Shown piece after piece: positions 56,881-64,000 of a stretch of 64,000 nucleotides of DNA. The stretch is from JACKBK01 sp963707275. GTDB lineage: Bacteria; Chloroflexota; Anaerolineae; JAAEKA01. The DNA is taken from positions 253,147-317,146 of the forward strand of contig CAVPPH010000010.1 in assembly GCA_963707275.1 (NCBI GenBank). Direction: 5' to 3'. The position numbers and the translations under genes are program-made. A model generated the notes under the pieces. The model was not told the origin of the DNA and ran no database searches. It saw only the letters and a program-made list of their open reading frames with translations. Every line of letters starts with the position of its first letter. Within the stretch, counting starts at the first letter, position 1.

Positions 56881-57963
56881 GTACCCTCAACCAACTCATT
56901 GCGGATCCGGCTGTTTATTGCTTGAGCAGGTGGTAGGAACACCCAATCACCCGCCTTCCCGACGGCCGCTCTTGACTTCGGTGATTCCGGCAAAGCCGCC
57001 ATGAAGACGTGCGGCATCCCTTCATAAAGATCGAGCTTCACCGTCTGCCCGGCCTGATCTAATGCCTGATAGAGCCTTACAAAATTGCTGAGGAAGATCT
57101 CTTTGGCGCCGCCCTGGATGAGGGTCGGCGGAAAGCCGATTGTAAAGTCGCCGTAAACCGGGGAGACGTAGGGGTGACGGTGGTCCGTCGCATCGGCATA
57201 AGCCAGCGCCGAGGGACCGAGGACGTCCCGGTATGTGAAGAACGGCTCGGCATCCCGGAGCGTCACGTAGCTATCCCCGGTCTCGGTGATATCGGACGAA
57301 GGCGACCAGAGAATTAACGCCGCGGGCATTTCCATGCCCTGATCGCGCATCTTTAAGACGCTGCCGGCCGAGAGGCCGCCGCCCGCAGAGTTGCCGTAGA
57401 GCACGATATCGGAAGCCGCGGTCTTGCTCAGCAAGAGCGGCGAAGACTGATAGGACCTGATCGGTTGTTTCTTGCCACTTGACATGCGGCGCCAGAGTGT
57501 AATCGACGGCCATGACCGTTAGACCCGTTTCATCGGCAAGTAGGATCGCCGAGGCGATAGCACCTCTGGCGGAGTTGAAGGTGTAGGCACCACCGTGAAG
57601 GTAGACCGCGATCTTGTCGTCGCGAGCCAGTTTGTCAGGTGTGACCTCGACCACTGGGACGCCGCCAAGCGTGATATCGCGAAGCGTGCCGTTGAAAGCC
57701 TCAACCAACGGTGCCGCATGCTCCACTTTCGCAGCGCTGTCAGCATCTTGCAGTGCTTTCCACGCTTGCACATCATCCGGAGCGGGCACCTTGGCGTCCC
57801 GTCCCTGGCCCAGTTTGGACAACACTGCGCTCCATTCCGACGAGATCGTATCGGGCGCGTGTGCCCACAGGGGCTCGGCTCCCTGAGCAAGGGATACCGT
57901 GGCGATTTGTGCGATGGCGGCGGCACTCGCTAGGATCAAAAACAGACGGCGGCGTAGAAGCAC
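56874..57963 (-). CDS. secreted alpha/beta hydrolase, acetyl-esterase/HSL family (one frameshift)
   Basis: About 362 residues. A Sec signal (FLILASAAAIAQIATVSLAQ) opens it. The oxyanion motif is AVYLHGGAYTFNSARG, and the nucleophile elbow VLYGNSAGGGLSAGSVLKM is characteristic of the hormone-sensitive-lipase group. PPTLIQGGAKEIFLSN and YEGMPHVF supply the acid and His. The frame breaks near 57480. GC content and codon use are lower than in the first 56 kb. Bounded by the 17-bp direct repeats. Confidence 0.82.
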
Positions 57964-58005
57964 CTTCGTTCTCTCCAGAGTTAGGTGGCCACATTTGGCT
58001 GGGCT

Positions 58006-58022
58006 CAGAACCCATTAATCCG
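58006..58022. repeat. 17-bp direct repeat, right copy
   Basis: CAGAACCCATTAATCCG, matching the left copy at 56820-56836 except for one base. It lies upstream of the esterase start. Confidence 0.7.
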
Positions 58023-58237
58023 GAAGGAGACGAGTATCCGGTTCGAGCTAAAAGCAGACCATGATTAGGCGTTGTCAGAGCAAAATTCTAAATACTTGGA
58101 GCGGCCATCGAACCGCTCAGATCGACCCGGAAAAATGCAGGAAAATCAATGGCCACGAAATCCGGTTCTGCGGATCAATAGCCTGCTCGGCTCAAGCCAA
58201 TTTACTCTGACAATGCCGGGACATGTAAACTCTCCAA

Positions 58238-58363
58238 AAATTTGCCGCTGCCCATGCCTCGATCCACAATCACTTCAACCACGACCGCCACCTCAACCCC
58301 CGCGACATTTTCAAGCAAAACCGCGCTGCTGCACTCGCGGAATGGCGTCAAACTCCAGCGTGA
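58238..58363 (+). pseudogene. C-terminal remnant of an IS6-type transposase
   Basis: 41 codons reading AAHASIHNHFNHDRHLNPRD then FKQNRAAALAEWRQ and a stop. This is the familiar end of IS6-family DDE transposases (HNHFN...RHL...FKxxRxxALAEWR). The rest of the transposase is absent. About 40 bases on, GTTAGTCTGACAATGCCC (58400-58417) is the likely right terminal repeat. TCTGACAATGCC also occurs at 58206-58217 in the same orientation, pointing to nested or deleted copies. The remainder of 58023-58431 shows no gene. Confidence 0.65.
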
Positions 58364-58431
58364 GTGTCTTGACCAATCGTGATCAGCCAACTCATGTTTA
58401 GTTAGTCTGACAATGCCCTGAAAAGGCCTTA

Positions 58432-59364
58432 TCAAAGCGACCGTGGAATTCCAATTGGGCCGCGGGGGCAGTCTAACGATGCTCGATCCCAATCAGCCAA
58501 TCGAGCGGCGATATCGTAAGTCGACTCGAGGAAATTCAGCAGTATTCGTTCGGGATCAGATGCTTCTCTGACGACGCTGTATGGCAAAATGAACTCCCCC
58601 GCCTTCTCGTCAAAGAAAGCTTCTCCCGGTGCTACTGTTTGCTTGGAGAAGCCCTCTGGCGCGGGATAGGCATAAGAATAGAACGCTGGGTATTCAACGG
58701 GACCGCCGCCTGGCCAAATCCTGCCGATATAACTTCGTGGGAATAAGCCTCAAGTGTGACAGCGTCGGGTAGGGCCGGTATTCCGCCCGGGTGCAGCGGC
58801 GCGGGTGCCCCGAAAACCGAGTTACCGCAAGGTCAAAGCTGCCCCAAAAAAGATGGACTGGACTACCTTCCCTAGAAAACCGGTTCGAAAGTTCTTGAGG
58901 ACGCGGTCAATCTGCACGAGTGCGCGCCAAAATCGGTTTACCGCATCTTTCTCGTAGGAAGCATGAACCTTGTCCTGCTCAAATGGGATCGGGTCGGCTA
59001 CTTCGTTTGGCGAGCCGTGGATCTTGGTTCGCACACCAAGCTCGTCTGTCAACGCGAGGAAGCGGCGATAGAACTCAGCGACCGACATGGGCTCCAACAC
59101 AAAGAACCCCTTGGAGCCGTCAGTCACGCTTCCAATTAGCTTATGATCGATGAGATCGAAGTCGAATTGCACGTCTCGAGCACCAGCGGGAATGGGAGAC
59201 GTCGTCAGTCCACGTGAGGTTACGTAGAACGTCGCGTGCCAGGAATGGTTTATCCACGGCGTGCGTGCAAGCCGATACTTTCCTACGATTTGGGTCCATA
59301 AGTGCAGCGTGGCGCAGGACTTTTTCCAGGGTTCAAAGGGAATGTCGGGCCAGGAACTAGTCAT
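58432..59364 (-). CDS. DUF5996 family protein (two frameshifts)
   Basis: About 310 residues. CATLHLWTQIVGKYRLARTP, WINHSWHATFYVTSRGLTTS and FEQDKVHASYEKDAVNRFWR are family landmarks. After a break near 58868 it continues SPVHLFWGSFDLAVTRFSG and, after another near 58805, EAYSHEVISAGFWPGGGPV and YPAFYSYAYPAPEGF to the stop at 58432. Function unknown. It starts four bases downstream of the hydroquinone reductase stop. GC is near 52%, well below the first 56 kb. Confidence 0.85.
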
Positions 59365-59367
59365 CCC

Positions 59368-60356
59368 TCAATGTCTCCATAAGCTGGTTTCGGTTTTGGG
59401 GTGCGGAATAATCAATCTGGGGCCCAGCGGCACAACACGCGTCGGATTGATCGTGTGGTGGCTTCTGTAATAACGCGCTTTGATGTGATCGAGGCGTACC
59501 GTCGCCGCGACCCCCGGCTGCTGATAGAGGTCACGCACATATCCGGCGAGGTTCGGATAATCGGCAATTCGCTTCAAGTTGCACTTGAAGTGTCCGACAT
59601 AGACGGGATCGAAGCGTACAAGCGTCGTGAATAAACGCCAATCAGCCTCCGTAATGCGCGGTCCCAACAAGTACTGCGACCTCTCCAGACGATCGTCAAG
59701 CCAATCAAGGGTCTCGAACAGCGGAATGACTGCTTCTTCATAGGCTTCTTGCGTGGTCGCAAACCCCGCTTTGTAAACACCGTTGTTAACCGTGTCGTAG
59801 ATGCGGTCATTCAAGTCATCAGTCTCGTGCCGCCGCTGTTCCGGATAATAGTCTCCAGGCGTAGCTCCAACGGAATCGAAGCTCGAGTTGAACATACGGA
59901 TGATTTCTGATGACTTGTTGTTGACGATTGTGCCGCTCTGCTTGTCCCAAGATGGGGCACAGTCACGCGCCCTGTGTAGCCCGGGTCCGCCTGCAGATAG
60001 ATCTCGTAAAGCCTATCCTCGTGATTGATCGGATCGCCTGTTGCTCCCGGAAATGAATTGTCGAAGCTCCAACCTTCCCTACCCATAAAGGGATGCACCA
60101 CGCTGACGGAGATCTTCTCCTGCAGACCCTTCAGCTCGCGAAAGATAAGGGTCCGGTGCGCCCAAGGGCACGCATAAGAAACATAGAGATGATAGCGACC
60201 AGCCTCTGCCTCGTATCCACCAGTTCCTGACAATCCTGGATGGCCATCGGCAGTGATCCAGTTGCGAAACTGAGATAGCTTGCGAACAAACTTACCGCCG
60301 GTAGATTTGGTATCGTACCACTGATCACGCCATTCACCGTCAACAAGAAGTCCCAT
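59368..60356 (-). CDS. yqjG: glutathionyl-hydroquinone reductase (YqjG/ECM4/PcpF type; one frameshift)
   Basis: Omega/xi-class glutathione transferase that reduces glutathionyl-hydroquinones. About 329 residues. YHLYVSYACPWAHRTLIFRE has the active-site Cys in the YxCPWAHR motif. VSVVHPFMGREGWSF and LYEIYLQADPGYTGRVTVP follow. After a frame break near 59945 the text resumes with LWDKQSGTIVNNKSSEIIRM and ITEADWRLFTTLVRFDPVYV. Length and motifs are complete. These enzymes are typical of Proteobacteria and fungi and need glutathione, which is unusual for Chloroflexota. Confidence 0.9.
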
Positions 60357-60472
60357 GACGACCCCTCAGATTTCTTACCTTGTGACTGCGCGGGTGTTGT
60401 CACAAAATGATAAGTCTGGAATGCGGCATCATGCAATGGTCGCGTTGCAGACACATTCACCAGCTTGGAGTA

Positions 60473-61895
60473 ATGTCCATCAAGGCGCTCAGATCGGTAT
60501 CAATGCTGTCGGCTTTGGCTTTGATGGGTATCGCCACACCAGTCTTCGCAGAAATGACTAAGATTTCAACGCGATACGGTTGTCCGCCGCGCATGTGAGG
60601 CCGCGATTTGGGGAATGCCTGCCGTGGCTGTCTACGATATCGAACTTGCGTTGCAGCGCGATGCTGGGCGGCGCCTGGTGTTGTGGGATAGTATGAGCGC
60701 GCCCATGGACAGCCGCCACGGCTTCCTGACAGCCAATGACGTGACCCCCTATACGTTTACCGGGCTAAGCACCGAGGACGGGCCCATCGTCATTGACGTG
60801 CCTCCGGCGGGTGACAAGGCCGCGTTCTTTGGCACCATCGTGAACGCTTGGCAGGTGCCTATTGCCGATGTCGGCACCACCGGGACGGACAAGGGTGAAG
60901 GTGGCAAATATCTGATCTTGCCACCGGGTTACGAGGGCGACGTGCCGTCCGACGGCTATATCGTGTTGCAGTCCAACACCTATGGCGTCCATTTTGCATT
61001 CCGGCCCGTGGCCAAGAACGGTGGCACCCACGCCGATCAGGCAGCCTACGCCCAGACCTTGAAATGGTATCCGCTGGCGCAGGCCGACAACCCTCCGCCG
61101 ACCGAATTCATCGATGTGAAGGTCAACCCGGTCAACACGCTGCCGGTTTATGACACGACCTTCTACACTGACCTCAACACCATAATCCAACGCGAACCGG
61201 TTCTGGAGCAGGACAAGGTGATGATGGGGATGCTGGCATCACTGGACATGGTGCGCGGCCAGCCGTTTGAACCGGATGCCAAAATGCAGGATGCGATGCT
61301 GGAAGGGCTGCAATGCGCCTATGACACCATGCAGGAGCATTTCGTCACCAAATCCGTCATCCCGCTCTGGGAAGACAGGCAATGGGGCGTATGGGCTTTT
61401 GCCGAGGGGCAGCCGCAGCTGGGCTTTCCCTATGCCACTGACGAGATGGTGCTGATCGACGACCGCGCGGGCGGGTCCTATTCCTGGATCACCGATCCGC
61501 CAAAAGCGCTGGGTGGTGGCACGTTTTACCTGACGGGGCTGAAGGATTCCGATGGTGACATGCTAACCGGGACAGACACGTACAAGCTGACCGTTCCTGC
61601 CGACACCCCGGCCAAAGATTTCTGGTCGGTGATCGTTTATTCGAACAAGACCAAGGGCTTTGTGGAGGGCAATGACCCTGTTGGTCTGGCGACACCCAAC
61701 CTGCCAGACATGAAGGTAAACGAGGACGGGTCAGCAGATGTCTATTTCGGCCCCGAAGCGCCGGAAGGCATGGAAAACAACTGGATACCGACCGGCGAAG
61801 ACTTCTTCCTTCTCTTCCGTTTGTATGGCCCCTCCGAAGGCTGGATCGAAAGCGGCTGGAAATTGCCGGACCTGGAAAAGGTCTCACAACAATAG
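60473..61895 (+). CDS. DUF1254/DUF1214 secreted protein, first copy (one frameshift)
   Basis: About 473 residues. Signal peptide SMLSALALMGIATPVFA after ATG 60473 (GGAG upstream). The frame breaks near 60575 and resumes AAIWGMPAVAVYDIELALQR. DUF1254 features are TPYTFTGLSTEDGPIVIDVP and TDKGEGGKYLILPPGYEG. DUF1214 features are GGGTFYLTGLKDSDGDMLTG, DFWSVIVYSNKTKGFV and the end WIPTGEDFFLLFRLYGPSEG. Function unknown; common in Proteobacteria. A second copy follows after 54 bases. Confidence 0.85.
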
Positions 61896-61949
61896 CCTGG
61901 TCCGGGCAGCGCACGGCCCGCACAGCCAAGCCAATGTAAGGATACTCTC

Positions 61950-63488
61950 ATGAACGAAAACCGAGCGCTCCATATATTGGTAGCCGGAGCATTTGCCCTT
62001 TCCACCGCACTGCCTGCTTTGGCAAGTGATGTTCAACTCCCACCGCAATCCATGGCGAAATACGCGGCCAAGGTTCCACAGAACGTCATGACGCCAGATA
62101 TGGTCGAAACCGAAACGTTGGGCACCCTGAATTTCTTCGATGGGATGCCAAAGCCGGATACAGTTGAGAAAATTTATGACAACCTGGACCTGATCCGTGG
62201 CGTGACCTCATTTCTGGACGGGATCCAGATCGCTTCCATCCAGGGACTGTTGAAGGCGTATCGCGATCAGGGGGTGAAGCCCAACGACGTGGCTATTCAC
62301 GCGGGGCTTATGGATGCCCGGTCGATCTGGCTGACGCCCAACACGACCACGATCTACATTGCGGCGCAGGTGGATGTCTCCGAAGGTCCGATCGTTATCG
62401 AGGCGCCTGCAGGACTGTTGGGTATTCTGGACGATGCCGCCTTTGAATACGTGACCGACATTGGCGCCGTTGGCCCGGACAAGGGCGAAGGTGGCAAGTA
62501 CCTCATCGTGCCCAATGACTATGACGGCGAATTGCCGGAAGAAGCCATTTTACCTTCCGGACCAAAACCTATGACCACTGGCTGATCCTGCGCGCCAATC
62601 CCGACCCGGATGGCAGCACCGAAGGTCCGGTGGCCAGGATTAAGGAAGGTTTGAAGATCTACGCCCTGTCCGAGGCTGCTGATCCACCTGAGGAAGTATT
62701 CCATGACCTGACGGGTGTTCAGTACAACACGGTCCACGCCAACAATTTCGAGTTCTTCGAAGAGATTAACCAGGCGATCCAGAAAGAACCCGTCGGCGCT
62801 TTTGATCCCGAAATAGTCGGCAAATTCGCCTCTGTCGGCATCAAGAAGGGCGAACCCTTTGAACCGGACGAACGCATGAAGCGCATCCTGACCGAAGCTG
62901 CGGCGATAGGGAAGCCACCGCGCGGACACTAAACTTCAGCCCACGCGATCCCGAGACCTTCTTCTATGAAGACCGACAGTGGAATTCTCCGTTCCAGCGC
63001 CAAAGCCATACGTTCGAAGAGAATGGCGCACGGGTTCTGGATGACCGCACATTCTTCTTCTACTACGCCACCGGCATTACGCCCGCGATGACCGCGCCGC
63101 CCGTGGGCGCCGGTTCGGTGTATGAGGTCGGGGCAAAGGATGTGAACGGGGACTATCTGGACGGCTCCAAAACCTACAGCGTACGTTGCCCGGCCCGGTT
63201 CCAGCCAAGAATTTTTGGTCTTTCATGGTCTATAGCGGCCAGACACGCTCCATCCTGTAGACCGACCAGAAAAGCGGCGGTATAGACAGCAAGCGCCCGG
63301 ATCTGGAAGCCAATAATGATGGCAGCTACACCGTCTGGTTTTCGCCGGAACCGCCGGAAGGCAAGGAGGGTAACTGGGTCCAGACCCTCCCGGACCGTAG
63401 CTTCAACGTTCTGCTGCGCCTGTACGGCCCGCTAGAGCCCTGGTTCGACAAGACCTGGAAACCGGGCGATTTCATCCCGGTGGAATGA
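61950..63488 (+). pseudogene. DUF1254/DUF1214 secreted protein, second copy (frameshifts and an amber codon)
   Basis: About 510 codons from ATG 61950. Signal LVAGAFALSTALPALA, then VEKIYDNLDLIRGVTSFLDG, VGPDKGEGGKYLIVPNDYDG, FKTRTYDHWLIL-like FRTKTYDHWLILRANPDPDG and FFYYATGITPAMTAPPVGAG. The final blocks are FWSFMVYSGQTRSIL and NVLLRLYGPLEPW to the stop at 63488. Frame breaks lie near 62545, 62912 and 63185. TAG at 63258-63260 falls where relatives have a residue before TDQKS, and one base change (CAG) would restore it. Either decayed or poorly sequenced. Confidence 0.7.
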
Positions 63489-63505
63489 GCCGCGGGAACC
63501 GAAGG

Positions 63506-63636
63506 GGCGTTGTCACATTAAGTCCGACTGAGCGTAAATTGGGGACAATCACCAATGTTGGCGCAAGGGATTTCAGAGACTTAGCCTGTTGGTTGATCGT
63601 CCAAACTGGGCCAATTTCACTTAATGTGACAATGCC
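63506..63636. mobile_element. 131-bp MITE with 18-bp terminal inverted repeats
   Basis: Left end GGCGTTGTCACATTAAGT (63506-63523), right end ACTTAATGTGACAATGCC (63619-63636); 17 of 18 positions are complementary. AAGG flanks both sides (63502-63505 and 63637-63640). The ends resemble the GACAATGCC terminus seen beside the IS6-type remnant at 58400. No coding capacity. Confidence 0.7.
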
Positions 63637-63648
63637 AAGGAGAGAGTT

Positions 63649-64000
63649 ATGACAGATAGTAAACTCAATAAACTAACCGTTATAGGTGCGGGTGTTCTTG
63701 GCGGGAGATATCGCATGGCAAAGTGCGTTTCGTGGTAAGGATGTAATCGTCTATGACCTGTATGAAGAAGGCCTGGAGAGATGCCGCACAGCACATCAAA
63801 CCTATGCGCATATTTACATACACGATTTAGGCGCAACAGAAACCGACATCCAGGAAGTACTAGGGCAGGCTTTCTTTCAGTACCGATCTTCAGCAAGCTG
63901 TGGCAGATGCCGATATTATCAGTGAGTGTGCACCCAAGATTCCGGATGTAAAAACCAGGTTGTATCAGGACATGGCAGAATACCTGCCTGATCGCACCAT
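63649..64000 (+). CDS. 3-hydroxyacyl-CoA dehydrogenase-like protein (3' end outside window, two frameshifts)
   Basis: NAD-binding N-terminus of the 3-hydroxyacyl/3-hydroxybutyryl-CoA dehydrogenase family. NKLTVIGAGVLGG begins the Rossmann fold. After a break near 63700, DIAWQSAFRGKDVIVYDLYE gives the acidic end of strand 2. After a second near 63870, DLQQAVADADIISECAPKIP gives the next strand and helix. AAGGAGAG precedes ATG 63649. The coding region is near 45% GC, far below the start of the window. Confidence 0.75.

Noticed and set aside
63258..63260. In-frame TAG in the second DUF1254 gene as a possible pyrrolysine or suppressed codon
   Set aside because: The gene also has three frameshifts, one base change restores a sense codon, and nothing suggests pyrrolysine machinery.

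Overview
The window is 64 kb of mostly GC-rich DNA. Positions 1 to about 56.8 kb look like a Chloroflexota chromosome (Anaerolineae/Caldilineae-like). I infer this from Thr/Pro-rich linkers behind lipoprotein signals, paired GlgC-type genes, BTAD-STAND-WD40 giants, FemAB-like and SulP proteins, and many short dispersed inverted repeats between genes. There is no rRNA, tRNA that I can see, or CRISPR array. Many genes are broken by single-base frameshifts although both halves keep family motifs. Most of these are +1 insertions and are more likely consensus errors than real decay. Such genes are given as one CDS spanning the break.

Layout: 0-7.7 kb holds a SulP C-terminus, ftsH, an epimerase, a glycerolipid-type acyltransferase, an SCP2 protein and a hypothetical gene. 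8-9.5 kb is an ammonium transporter. 9.8-15.6 kb is a translationally coupled set of two very large glycosidase-like/amidase proteins and a thioesterase. 15.8-21.7 kb holds an acyl-ACP-reductase-like protein, then a DapA-family lyase, a phosphoribosyltransferase, a PfkB kinase and a nitroreductase. 21.9-25.6 kb (minus strand) holds a membrane metalloprotease, a zinc-ribbon/TPR protein, and a catalytic GlgC paired with a degenerate GlgD-like partner. 25.8-32.4 kb has a lipoprotein, a DEDDh exonuclease-WYL fusion, a FemX-like transferase, a membrane-anchored pentapeptide protein and a beta-helix surface protein followed by a truncated copy. 32.7-35.3 kb is mutS2.

35.6-42.9 kb is the most system-like stretch. 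A 1509-residue BTAD-STAND ATPase-WD40 protein is followed 13 bases later by a HET-C-like, metal-binding-type protein, then an unrecognised phosphoribosyltransferase-like protein and a DUF433/DUF5615 toxin-antitoxin pair. This resembles a bacterial NLR-like sensor with an effector.

42.9-46.5 kb (minus strand) has an SDR, a phosphoesterase and a two-component system. Divergent from it, at 46637-47440, is a thioredoxin-like lipoprotein whose CxxC motif is read as UxxC. An in-frame UGA is followed at the right distance by a perfect 8-bp hairpin with a G-first loop, so this is a strong selenoprotein candidate. 47.7-52.5 kb is a complete livJHMGF branched-chain amino acid type ABC operon. 52.7-56.8 kb holds small enzymes and a TMEM175-like channel.

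From about 56.82 kb the character changes. A Chloroflexota-style hydrolase gene loses its 5' end exactly at a 17-bp sequence repeated 1.2 kb later. Beyond it are an esterase, IS6-type transposase remains, DUF5996, a glutathionyl-hydroquinone reductase, two tandem DUF1254 proteins, a 131-bp MITE and the start of an AT-richer 3-hydroxyacyl-CoA dehydrogenase. These are proteobacterial-looking genes. This end is either horizontally acquired or a chimeric join.
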